Shown in pieces: positions 44,404-51,951 of a DNA stretch of 64,000 bases. How positions within the stretch are numbered: position 1 is the first letter of the stretch; each line of letters starts with the position of its first letter. The position numbers and the translations under genes are program-made. The DNA is taken from NCBI RefSeq assembly GCF_030849025.1, contig NZ_CP118224.1:1906001-1970000 (forward strand). Direction: 5' to 3'. Origin of the DNA: Oceanimonas pelagia. GTDB taxonomy: Bacteria > Pseudomonadota > Gammaproteobacteria > Enterobacterales > Aeromonadaceae. The notes beneath the pieces were generated by a model. That model was not told where the DNA came from. It was given only the letters and a program-made list of their open reading frames with translations, and did no database searches.

Positions 44404-45348
44404 TTATTCACTCTCCTCTCTGTCTATCCCCGGCCCGGGGCTGACAGCCCCCAGCTCCAGTTCGGTGATCCGGCGTCGAAACAGGCTGACCAGGCGCTCC
44501 GCTCCCAGGTTCAGCGGTACTCCCCTGAGGGTCAGCAAGCCCAGCGCGTGAGCCGGAAACCTGGGCAGGGAATCAAAACAGGACAGGCCACCACCGGACA
44601 GTGGATCCTCAAAATAAACCCGCGGGCCAAAACCCACCAGATCGGTCCGGCGAATAAGCTCCACCATCAGCAAGGGGGAGTCACAATGCACAATGCGCTG
44701 TGACAGCGTCGCTCCCTGTGTATCAAGCCAGTTCACCAGCTGCTGGGCCGAACTGCCGGTGGCCAGGTTCAGCACCCAGCGGGCATCCGCCATCTGTGAC
44801 CAGTCGGTCGCGGCCAGTAACGGATGCCCTTCCCGCGCCACCGGCTCGGAAAAGATACGAGTCAGGGGCTCGAACAGGATCTCATAAGGCAACTGTTCCG
44901 GCTCGGCCACGGCAATGGCAAAGTCGAGCTGTCCTTCCAGCAGACCGGGCAATACCGTGGTCAGCATACCTTCCACAAACCGCAGACTCACATCCGGAAA
45001 TTCTCGCTCAAACTCGCTCAATACCGCTGGCAGAGCGGTCGAGGCAACGGCCGTGGTTACGGCGGCGGTGACCTTGAGCCCGGCCCCTCCCCGCAGCCAG
45101 CGAATTTCATCGCGCGCCCTGTCCAGGGTTGACAAGGCCAGGCGTGCCCGGGTCAGCAAGGTCTGGCCCGCGGGGGTAAATTCAACCCCCCGGTAGCTGC
45201 GGATCAGCAGCTGAGTGCCCAGATCGGCCTCCAGCTCCCGCAGCGCCTTGGTCAGCGCACTCTGGCTCAGATGCAGGGAGCGGGCCGCTCCGCGAATAGA
45301 GCCTTCTTCGGCCACCTTAACCAGCGCCCTGAGCTGATGATCTTTCAT
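44404..45348 (-). CDS. LysR-family transcriptional regulator
   Basis: 314 residues. N-terminal winged HTH (about 4-62, GSIRGAARSLHLSQSALTKA) and an effector-binding domain from about residue 90 (LKVTAAVTTAVASTALPAVL). Divergent from an M20 amidohydrolase and YfcC-type transporter, which it most likely controls; the arrangement recalls abgR with the abgAB-abgT genes for p-aminobenzoyl-glutamate. Effector unknown. ATG 45346-45348. Confidence 0.92.
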   Translation of the reverse strand: MKDHQLRALVKVAEEGSIRGAARSLHLSQSALTKALRELEADLGTQLLIRSYRGVEFTPAGQTLLTRARLALSTLDRARDEIRWLRGGAGLKVTAAVTTAVASTALPAVLSEFEREFPDVSLRFVEGMLTTVLPGLLEGQLDFAIAVAEPEQLPYEILFEPLTRIFSEPVAREGHPLLAATDWSQMADARWVLNLATGSSAQQLVNWLDTQGATLSQRIVHCDSPLLMVELIRRTDLVGFGPRVYFEDPLSGGGLSCFDSLPRFPAHALGLLTLRGVPLNLGAERLVSLFRRRITELELGAVSPGPGIDREESE

Positions 45349-45375
45349 ATCACATGATTACCAAAAGTTGTCACC

Positions 45376-45393
45376 AGGCAAAATTTTCTGCCT
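45376..45393. promoter_or_regulatory. Candidate LysR-type operator
   Basis: AGGCA (45376-45380) and TGCCT (45389-45393) form an interrupted palindrome with an AT-rich centre (AAATTTTC), the general form of LysR binding sites. It lies midway in the 110-base divergent gap between the LysR gene and the hydrolase. Confidence 0.5.
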
Positions 45394-45458
45394 TTTCACT
45401 ATCGCTGATGGCTGACACTATTTCCCGCCGCCGCAGAAACCACCAGTCAGGGAGTATT

Positions 45459-46685
45459 ATGACGACAGTGAACATCGACATCAAACCAGACCTCGACCAG
45501 ATGAAAGCCTGGCGCCGCCAGATCCATCAGCACCCGGAGCTGGGGTTTGAGGAGTTCTCCACCAGCCAGCTGGTGGCCGATCGCCTCAGGACCTGGGGCT
45601 ACGAGGTGCATACCGGCATTGCCGTCACCGGCGTGGTGGGGGTGCTGCGCTGGGGTGACGGCACTGGCCTTCGCCTGGGCCTGCGTGCCGACATGGATGC
45701 CCTGCCCATTCAGGAAGCCACCGGCCTGCCCTGGGCCAGCCAGGTGGATGGCAAAATGCATGCCTGTGGTCACGACGGCCACACCGCCATCCTGCTGGGC
45801 GTGGCCGAAGCCATGTCCCGCCGCCAGCGGGAGCAGGGACTGACCGGCAGCGGCACCCTGACCCTGATTTTTCAGCCGGCCGAGGAGCTGGGCGGCGGCG
45901 GCGGTGCCCAGCGCATGCTCGACGAAGGCCTGTTCGAACGCTTCCCCTGTGATGCGCTCTTTGCTCTGCACAACTTTCCCGGTGTGCCCGTGGGCAGGCT
46001 GTGCTTTCGCGAAGGCGCCTTTATGGCGTCCTCGGATACCGCCAGACTGACCTTTATCGGCAAGGGCGGCCATGGTGCCCTGCCCCAGCTGTCCCAGGAT
46101 CCCACCCTGCCGGCGGCCGCCACCGTGCTGGCCCTGCAGAGCATAGTGGGCCGCAATGTGGATCCCAACCAGGTCGCGGTGATCAGCGTCGGCAAAATGC
46201 AGGCGGGCAGCGCCGCCAACGTGATCCCCAACACCGCCGAGCTGGAGCTCAGCATCCGCACCCTGGATCCCGCCGTGCGCGACACCCTGGAGCGCCGTGT
46301 CCGCACCCTGGCCCAGGCTCAGGCTGCGGCCTTCGACTGCCAGTGCGACATTGACTACCAGCGCGGCTACCCGGTACTGATGAACGATCCGGCCATGACC
46401 CGGCTGGCGGTGGACACCGCCCGGGAGCAGTTCGGTGACGACAGTGTCGAGGCCCCCACCGCCCCACTGACCGGCAGCGAAGACTGCGCCTACTTTCTGG
46501 AGCAGGTGCCCGGCTGTTACTTCCTGGTCGGCAATGGCGACAACGGCCACCAGGCCGGTGCCCGGCTGGGACCCTGCAGCCTGCACAACCCCCATTACGA
46601 CTTCAACGACGACTGCATGGAGACCGCCGCCACCTTTCTGGTGAACCTGGTCGCCCGTTACTTCGGCCAGCCCGCGCAGCCCTGA
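45459..46685 (+). CDS. M20D-family amidohydrolase
   Basis: 408 residues. Metal-binding and catalytic motifs of M20D peptidases (hippurate, indoleacetyl-amino-acid and aminobenzoyl-glutamate hydrolases): ACGHDGHTA near residue 102, QPAEELGGGGGAQRML with the catalytic Glu, the dimerisation-domain motif FIGKGGHGALPQ, and GSEDCAYFLEQVPGCYFLVG. Releases an amino acid from an N-acyl or aroyl conjugate; the substrate is unknown. Start ATG 45459 with AGGGAG upstream. Followed by a membrane transporter, giving an uptake and cleavage pair. Confidence 0.9.
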   Translation: MTTVNIDIKPDLDQMKAWRRQIHQHPELGFEEFSTSQLVADRLRTWGYEVHTGIAVTGVVGVLRWGDGTGLRLGLRADMDALPIQEATGLPWASQVDGKMHACGHDGHTAILLGVAEAMSRRQREQGLTGSGTLTLIFQPAEELGGGGGAQRMLDEGLFERFPCDALFALHNFPGVPVGRLCFREGAFMASSDTARLTFIGKGGHGALPQLSQDPTLPAAATVLALQSIVGRNVDPNQVAVISVGKMQAGSAANVIPNTAELELSIRTLDPAVRDTLERRVRTLAQAQAAAFDCQCDIDYQRGYPVLMNDPAMTRLAVDTAREQFGDDSVEAPTAPLTGSEDCAYFLEQVPGCYFLVGNGDNGHQAGARLGPCSLHNPHYDFNDDCMETAATFLVNLVARYFGQPAQP

Positions 46686-46730
46686 CGTGCGTCCTCCGTT
46701 GCCAGCGATTTCATCTTCAAGGAGAGACAT

Positions 46731-48137
46731 ATGAACCAGTCCCACCCCCGTGCCGGGAGCGATAAAAAGCAACGCAGGTGGTTTCACGAGTTTCCCGATC
46801 CCATGGTGTTGATCTTCATGGTGCTGGTCGGGGTCTACCTGCTGACCTTTATCATTCCCGCCGGCGAGTTCGCCCGGGAAGTGATCGATGGCAAAAGCCG
46901 GGTGATCCCCGATACCTTCGCGTATCTGACCGGGGTGGAGCCGCTGCCCTTTTTTGACCTGTTCCTGGCCATTCCCCAGGGCATGATCAATGCCGCCCCC
47001 TTCCTGTTTATCGTGTTTATCGCCGGTGGCCTTTTTCATGTGCTGCAGAGCACGGGGGCGCTGGAAAACATGATCGGCGTGGCCGCCAACAAGGTGGGCG
47101 CCAGCAACAGCACCAAAAGCCGTAACCTGATCATCGTGCTGGGTACCTTTATCTACGGTTTCTTCGGCGTGGCCGTGGGGGGTGAAAACAACATCGCCCT
47201 GGTGCCCCTGGGCGTGCTGGTGGCGGCGGCGGTGGGCTGCTCCCGGCTGGTGGGCGTCACCATGGCGGTGGGCGGCATCGGCATCGGCTTTGCCCTGTCC
47301 CCCATCAGCCCCTATACCGTGGGCATAGCCCAGAGCATTGGCGAGCTGCCGCTGTTCTCAGGCTGGGGCCTGCGTCTGTTGATGGTGCTGGGCTCGCTGA
47401 GTATGCTGGCGGCCTATATCTGCCTGCGCGTGGTCAAGATGGAGTTTCATGACGAGCAGCCGGTGGAAATGAGCAAGGCACTGCATGAATACCGGTTGTC
47501 TCGCCAGGATCTGACCATTCTCGGCATCTTTCTGATCGGCCTGATCAGCCTGCTGACGGGGATCTTCACCCGCGGCTGGTACATCACGGAAATTTCCGCC
47601 GTCTTTCTGATCATGGCCATCGTCATCGGCCTGGCGGCGGGCATGAGCGCCAACCAGCTGGTCAAGCGCATGATGGAAGGGGCCTCCTCGGTCACCTCGG
47701 GCGCGCTGGTGATTGGCCTGGCGGCCTCAATTCCGGTGATTCTGCAGGACGCCCGGGTGATTGACACCATCGTCAAGTCCCTGAGCTCGGTACTGGAAGG
47801 CATGCCCGTGGCCCTGGCCGCCGTGCTGACCAGCATTATTCAGGGCATCATCAACCTGTTTATTCCCAGCGGCTCGGCCCAGGCCCTGATCACCATGCCA
47901 ATACTGATCCCGCTGGCGGATCTGATCGGCATGAGCCGGCAGCTGATGGTCTCGGCCTTCCAGATCGGCGATGGTCTGACCAACCTGTTCATTCCCACCG
48001 CCGGCGGCATCCTGGCCATGCTGGCACTGGGGCGGGTGTCCTACGCCCAGTGGCTGCCGGTGATCGTGCCCATCATGGTGCCCATTTATGCCTTCTGCTG
48101 GGTTTTGATGGTGATTGCCGCCCACCTGGGTTACTGA
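46731..48137 (+). CDS. yfcC: YfcC-family membrane transporter
   Basis: 468 residues, about 12 predicted membrane helices, YfcC/DcuC-type. Typical wording: DPMVLIFMVLVGVYLLTFII, PAGEF at the first loop, GGENNIALVPLGVLVAAAVG and FIPSGSAQALITMPILIPLA. Family members carry amino acids, peptides or dicarboxylates. AAGGAG lies before ATG 46731. Placed after the amidohydrolase, it probably imports that enzyme's substrate or exports a product (inference). Confidence 0.87.
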   Translation: MNQSHPRAGSDKKQRRWFHEFPDPMVLIFMVLVGVYLLTFIIPAGEFAREVIDGKSRVIPDTFAYLTGVEPLPFFDLFLAIPQGMINAAPFLFIVFIAGGLFHVLQSTGALENMIGVAANKVGASNSTKSRNLIIVLGTFIYGFFGVAVGGENNIALVPLGVLVAAAVGCSRLVGVTMAVGGIGIGFALSPISPYTVGIAQSIGELPLFSGWGLRLLMVLGSLSMLAAYICLRVVKMEFHDEQPVEMSKALHEYRLSRQDLTILGIFLIGLISLLTGIFTRGWYITEISAVFLIMAIVIGLAAGMSANQLVKRMMEGASSVTSGALVIGLAASIPVILQDARVIDTIVKSLSSVLEGMPVALAAVLTSIIQGIINLFIPSGSAQALITMPILIPLADLIGMSRQLMVSAFQIGDGLTNLFIPTAGGILAMLALGRVSYAQWLPVIVPIMVPIYAFCWVLMVIAAHLGY

Positions 48138-48146
48138 GTACCGGCC

Positions 48147-49007
48147 TCACCGGGGCTCAGCCCCGAGCCCTGCGAGCAGCCGGTTGGCAATCAGTGCCGC
48201 CGGCTGCTCGTCCATATGCATATGATGGCCGCCGTCAAGCACCTCAAGCTCCAGCCCGGGGATCAGATCCAGCCAGGGCGCTACCCGTGCCATGCCAATG
48301 CCCTGCGTTGCCATCATCAGCCACACCGGCATGCTCAGCCGGCGCACAAAAGCGGTGATCTGCGCCTCGCACAGCCGCACCACAGAGGGCAGCACCAGTG
48401 CGCCATCGTGGCGCCACAGCCAGCCTTCAGCGGTTTGCTCCATGCCCCGGGCCAGCAACAGCCGGGCCGCCTCGCGGCTGACCGGCCAGCGGCTGTTCAT
48501 GCGTGCCGTCACCGCGTTTTCAAAATCCGGATAGAAGCGTGGCCCCCGGCGACGCTGGCGTTTGGCCTTTTCCAGAGCGGCGGCCAGCTGTTCCGGCAGG
48601 GTATCGGCGGCATAATCGTGAGGAACCAGACCGTCCAGCAAAAATAGCCGGCTGACCCGCTCGGGAAAGGCGCCGGCAAACAGGGTGGCCACGCTGGCCC
48701 CCATGGAATGGCCCAGCAATGCCACCTGTTTCAGCTCAAGGGCGTCCAGCAGGGCCAGCACATCGGCCACATTGTCCCAGATGTAATAGGGCTGGCCCGG
48801 CGCCCGGTGATCGGAGCGGCCATGACCGGCCAGATCCGGGGCAATCAGCCGCACACCGGGCAACCGCCGGGCCAGGGGGGTAAAGCTGGCGGCGTTATCC
48901 AGCCAGCCGTGCAGGGCCACCAGGGGGATGCCATTCGGGTCGCCCCACTCCACCACCGCCAGCCGGCGGCCATGCACATCAATATGGAATTCTCTGGGTT
49001 TATTCAT
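48147..49007 (-). CDS. Alpha/beta-hydrolase
   Basis: 286 residues. Nucleophile elbow GHSMGAS with the catalytic serine (about residue 98), oxyanion region ALHGWLDNAASF and a terminal catalytic histidine in DGGHHMHMDEQP. Reminds of serine hydrolases such as MhpC or BioH-like esterases; substrate unknown. Start ATG 49005-49007 overlaps the 3' end of metQ by eight bases, so it is translated as the second gene of a metQ unit and probably falls under MetJ control. Confidence 0.88.
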   Translation of the reverse strand: MNKPREFHIDVHGRRLAVVEWGDPNGIPLVALHGWLDNAASFTPLARRLPGVRLIAPDLAGHGRSDHRAPGQPYYIWDNVADVLALLDALELKQVALLGHSMGASVATLFAGAFPERVSRLFLLDGLVPHDYAADTLPEQLAAALEKAKRQRRRGPRFYPDFENAVTARMNSRWPVSREAARLLLARGMEQTAEGWLWRHDGALVLPSVVRLCEAQITAFVRRLSMPVWLMMATQGIGMARVAPWLDLIPGLELEVLDGGHHMHMDEQPAALIANRLLAGLGAEPR

Positions 49008-49806
49008 GCCAGGATTCCGGGTACTTGTAGCCTTCAAAGCGTTTGCTGGCATAGTCCTTGAACGCCTCGCTGTTATAGGCCTCAGTCACGTCCTGCACAA
49101 AGGCCTTGTCCTTGTCTTCGCTGCGCACCACCACCCAGTTGATAAAATCGTAACTGCGCTCCAGAAAGAGACCTTCGCTGAACGGAATGCCACTGGAGGC
49201 GGCGTAGTTGCCGTTGATCACCGAGAAGTCCACATCCTGGCGCGAGCGGGGCAGCTGAGCCGCTTCCAGCATGATGAGCTTAATGCCATAAGGGTTGTCG
49301 GCCACATCAAATTCGCTGGCCTTGAGCGGATCTATGTCTTTTTTCAGAGTGAGCCAGCCCATGTCTTCCAGCATCAGCAGGGCCCGGGCCTGATTGGTGG
49401 GATCGTTGGGAATGGCGACCGTGCTGCCCTGCTTTACCTGTTCCAGCGAGTCGGCCTTGCCCGCATACAGCCCCATGGGGCCGGTGGGCACCTGGGTGAT
49501 GGGGCTCAGGGTCAGGCCGCGGCTTTGACTGAAGGTATCCAGGTAGGGCTTGTGCTGAAAACAGTTAACATCCAGTGAGCCTTCTGCCAGGGCCAGGTTG
49601 GGCATGACATAATCGGTAAACTCCACCAGTTTGACGCGATAGCCCAGGGCCTCGAGCTGGGGCTTGATCGACTCGGTGACCATGTCGGCGAAGTCACCCA
49701 CCGTGGTGCCGATAACGATTTCCTTTTTGGCTTCGTCGACCGCCAACAGGGGAAACGAGCACAATGACAATGCCAGCCACGGCAGGGCGCGGGAAAAGCG
49801 GGACAT
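49000..49806 (-). CDS. metQ: Methionine-binding protein MetQ (NlpA family), orphan
   Basis: 268 residues. NlpA/MetQ-family wording: IVIGTTVGDFADMVTESIKP, VMPNLALAEGSLDVNCFQHK, AIPNDPTNQARALLMLEDMG. Binds methionine for the MetNI importer, but no metN or metI is adjacent. The signal sequence (MSRFSRALPWLALSLCSFPL) lacks a proper lipobox, because the residue before Cys16 is Leu, so it is likely a soluble periplasmic protein rather than a lipoprotein as in E. coli. Two MetJ boxes lie upstream. ATG 49804-49806. Confidence 0.88.
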   Translation of the reverse strand: MSRFSRALPWLALSLCSFPLLAVDEAKKEIVIGTTVGDFADMVTESIKPQLEALGYRVKLVEFTDYVMPNLALAEGSLDVNCFQHKPYLDTFSQSRGLTLSPITQVPTGPMGLYAGKADSLEQVKQGSTVAIPNDPTNQARALLMLEDMGWLTLKKDIDPLKASEFDVADNPYGIKLIMLEAAQLPRSRQDVDFSVINGNYAASSGIPFSEGLFLERSYDFINWVVVRSEDKDKAFVQDVTEAYNSEAFKDYASKRFEGYKYPESWHE

Positions 49807-49841
49807 GACGACTCCTGTGATTCCTGAATAATGTGCATAAC

Positions 49842-49857
49842 AGACGTTTAGACGTCC
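49842..49857 (-). promoter_or_regulatory. MetJ operator (two tandem met boxes)
   Basis: AGACGTTT (49842-49849) directly followed by AGACGTCC (49850-49857), two adjacent 8-bp met boxes (consensus AGACGTCT). They end 36 bases upstream of metQ. Repression by MetJ with S-adenosylmethionine is expected. Confidence 0.85.
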
Positions 49858-49927
49858 ATACTATTCGAGCGGATTCAAACAGGCAATGCGTTTACGGTAA
49901 AAACGCGAGGCGAATAACAACAAAGAA

Positions 49928-49949
49928 CGCCCCTGACCGTACAGGGGCG
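49928..49949 (-). terminator. Terminator of queC-queD-queE
   Basis: Stem CGCCCCTG (49928-49935) and CAGGGGCG (49942-49949), six-base loop; on the minus strand followed by TTCTTTGTTGTT. It lies eight bases after the queE stop. Confidence 0.85.
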
Positions 49950-49956
49950 GCAAGGC

Positions 49957-50673
49957 TTACACGCCCCGTTCGTTATTCCAGATGATCACATGCAGCTGAG
50001 GCAGCACACGGGCGTTAAACCAGCCGTCGGCGGTGACTCTGTCCACCAGCCAGCGCAGCCTGGCATTCAGGGCCTCGAGGTCGGTTTCCCGCTCGGGCTC
50101 GTCGGGGGTGGCCGGCGCCGGGTTGCAGGGCTGCAGGGTGAGCGGCAATTGCGGGTACTTGGCGGCAAATTCCCGCGCCCACTGGTAGTCGGCTTCGTCG
50201 GCGATCACCAGCTTGAGGGTCACCTGAGTATTGACCCCGGCGGCAGCCAGGCAGGCGTCAAACCGGCTTTGGCTGAAGGCCATGCCGGCGGAAGGCGGCT
50301 TGGGGCTGAGCGTCAGGTGATCCAGCAGGCCAAACCAGTCCTGCGCCTTGCTGCCCTGAGTCTCGATGGCAAAGGTGTAACCCCGGGTATGGCCCAGGCT
50401 CAGCAGCTCCCCCAGGGGTTGCAGCGCCGGATTGCCACCGGACAGGGTAATCAGCAGTGGCCGGCCGCCGCTCAGGCGCTCCACCTCGGCCAGTACCGCC
50501 TCGGCACTCATGGGCGTCCAGTCGGCCTTGAAACGGGGTTCGACCGCATACAGGGTGTCGCACCAGCTGCAGCGAAAGTCACAGCCGCCGGTGCGCACAA
50601 ACACGGTGGGCACCCCGGTGAGCGCCCCTTCCCCCTGAATGGTAGGGCCAAAGATTTCGCTGATGGCGATCAT
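49957..50673 (-). CDS. queE: 7-carboxy-7-deazaguanine synthase QueE
   Basis: 238 residues, radical-SAM enzyme. Converts 6-carboxytetrahydropterin to 7-carboxy-7-deazaguanine in queuosine synthesis. The [4Fe-4S] motif is Cys31-x3-Cys35-x2-Cys38 in GGCDFRCSWCDT, with the QueE N-terminus IFGPTIQGEGALTGVPTVFV and TLSGGNPALQPL. Last gene of queC-queD-queE; its ATG overlaps queD by four bases. Confidence 0.95.
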   Translation of the reverse strand: MIAISEIFGPTIQGEGALTGVPTVFVRTGGCDFRCSWCDTLYAVEPRFKADWTPMSAEAVLAEVERLSGGRPLLITLSGGNPALQPLGELLSLGHTRGYTFAIETQGSKAQDWFGLLDHLTLSPKPPSAGMAFSQSRFDACLAAAGVNTQVTLKLVIADEADYQWAREFAAKYPQLPLTLQPCNPAPATPDEPERETDLEALNARLRWLVDRVTADGWFNARVLPQLHVIIWNNERGV

Positions 50674-51026
50674 GGCCGGAACTCCGCCCAGGTTTTGGGG
50701 GTTTCCGACACGGCCACGGCGCTTACCTCGGGCCAGCGCGCCCGCGCCCAGTCATACAGATGACGAGCCAGCCGCTCGGCGGTGGTGCACTCGTCCCCCA
50801 GCACCTCGTTGAGGTGACGGTGATCGAGCCGGTCGTCGATATAGTCCTTGAACGCCTTGAGTTCGAGGTAGTCGCGTACAAAGCCGTACTGATCGAGCCG
50901 CTCGCTCTGCAGCTCGATCACCACCACATAGTTGTGACCGTGCAGCCGGGCACAGGGGTGCCAGTCGGGCATTTGCTTGAGCTGGTGGGAAGCGGAGAAA
51001 TGAAACTCTTTTTTGATGGTATACAT
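50670..51026 (-). CDS. queD: 6-carboxytetrahydropterin synthase QueD
   Basis: 118 residues, the usual QueD length. Makes 6-carboxytetrahydropterin from 7,8-dihydroneopterin triphosphate. Zinc ligands His14, His29 and His31 (SASHQL, LHGHNY) and catalytic Cys25 (HPCARLHG) are present; DHRHLNE follows. Start ATG 51024-51026 shares one base with the queC stop (TAATG) and uses GAGG within the queC end, so translation is coupled. Confidence 0.95.
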   Translation of the reverse strand: MYTIKKEFHFSASHQLKQMPDWHPCARLHGHNYVVVIELQSERLDQYGFVRDYLELKAFKDYIDDRLDHRHLNEVLGDECTTAERLARHLYDWARARWPEVSAVAVSETPKTWAEFRP

Positions 51027-51721
51027 TACTTCGCCCTCGCCACCGCCTCGCGCCAGAACTGATCGTCCTGATAGGGAGTGGGATCGTCCAGACCCGCCAG
51101 GGCCATGGCTTCGATGCGCTCCACGCAGGTGCCGCAACGGCCGCAGTGAATGTCGCCGCCTTCGTAGCAGGACCAGGTGTCGGCCACCGGCACCTTGAAG
51201 CGGGCAGCGTCCCGGGCGATCTCGGTCTTGTCGGCATTCACATAGGGCGCCAGCAGCGCCACCTCGGCCACGCCGTCGAGGGCGCGCGCCTGCATCTCGC
51301 CAAACAGGCGAATAAAGTCGGGGCGACAGTCGGGATAGATAAAGTGATCACCGCCGTGTACCGCCAGTGCGACGGTATCCAGGCCGCGGGCGGCGGCCAC
51401 ACCAAAGGCGATGGTGAGCATGATGGCGTTGCGGTTGGGCACCACGGTCACCTTCATGTTGTCTTCGCTGTAGTGGCCGTGGGGCACATCGATGTCGTCG
51501 GTTAGCGCCGAGCCGGAGAGCTGGCGGCCGATGTGGCCGATGTCCATCACCAGATGGGGAACACCAAGGCGCTCGGCACACAGGCGGGCGGCGTCGATTT
51601 CCTTTTTGTGGCGCTGGCCGTAGTCAAAGGTCAGCAGGGCGCCGAGGGAATCCTCCGCCGCCAGCCGCCAGGCGAGCGTCACAGAGTCGAATCCGCCGGA
51701 GCAGATCAGCAGTGCTTTCAT
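51026..51721 (-). CDS. queC: 7-cyano-7-deazaguanine synthase QueC
   Basis: 231 residues. ATP-dependent conversion of 7-carboxy-7-deazaguanine to preQ0. PP-loop CSGGFDS at residues 7-13, and four zinc cysteines in SCYEGGDIHCGRCGTCVER. Start ATG 51719-51721 with AAGGA eight bases upstream; that ribosome site is part of a preQ1 riboswitch. First gene of the operon. Confidence 0.95.
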   Translation of the reverse strand: MKALLICSGGFDSVTLAWRLAAEDSLGALLTFDYGQRHKKEIDAARLCAERLGVPHLVMDIGHIGRQLSGSALTDDIDVPHGHYSEDNMKVTVVPNRNAIMLTIAFGVAAARGLDTVALAVHGGDHFIYPDCRPDFIRLFGEMQARALDGVAEVALLAPYVNADKTEIARDAARFKVPVADTWSCYEGGDIHCGRCGTCVERIEAMALAGLDDPTPYQDDQFWREAVARAK

Positions 51722-51728
51722 AAGTTGT

Positions 51729-51764
51729 GTCCTTGTTTTGTCCGGGTAGGCTGCGACCGGGTAA
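51729..51764 (-). ncRNA. PreQ1-I riboswitch upstream of queC
   Basis: Read on the minus strand, the leader contains ACCCGGTCGCAG, a CCTA spacer, CCCGG and then ACAAAACAAGGA. This matches the small preQ1-I aptamer of the Thermoanaerobacter type (GGGUCGCAG ... CCCAG ... AACAAAACAAGG): stem P1 CCGG/CCGG, loop UCGCAG, and the A-rich tail whose final AGG pairs with the loop C bases. The tail contains the queC Shine-Dalgarno AAGGA, so ligand binding should hide it and shut translation of the queCDE unit. Confidence 0.88.
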
Positions 51765-51807
51765 AAAAGCGATGGGCATTTTAACGCTGTGGGCGGGAAG
51801 CGCAAGT

Positions 51808-51853
51808 CTGGGGACTGGGGACTGGGGACTGGGGACTGGGGACTGGGGACTGG
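51808..51853. repeat. Tandem CTGGGGA heptamer array
   Basis: Six perfect copies of CTGGGGA (51808-51849) plus CTGG. Six GGGG runs with three-base spacers form a strong G-quadruplex motif on the plus strand. To the right lies a C-rich segment (ACTCCCCTCTCATCCCAAGT), roughly complementary. It lies between divergently oriented leaders of queC and the 3' end of ppsA. Similar in style to the GGGATTA array at 14177. Confidence 0.95.
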
Positions 51854-51908
51854 CCATGATGCACTCCCCTCTCATCCCAAGTCCCTATTCCCTGGTGCAC
51901 TACACACT

Positions 51909-51932
51909 AAAAAAGGGCGCCGAAGCGCCCTT
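51909..51932 (-). terminator. Terminator of ppsA
   Basis: Stem AAGGGCGC (51913-51920) and GCGCCCTT (51925-51932), loop CGAA. On the minus strand it is followed by six T. It lies 20 bases after the ppsA stop. Confidence 0.9.
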
Positions 51933-51951
51933 GATACTCAATGGTGAACCG

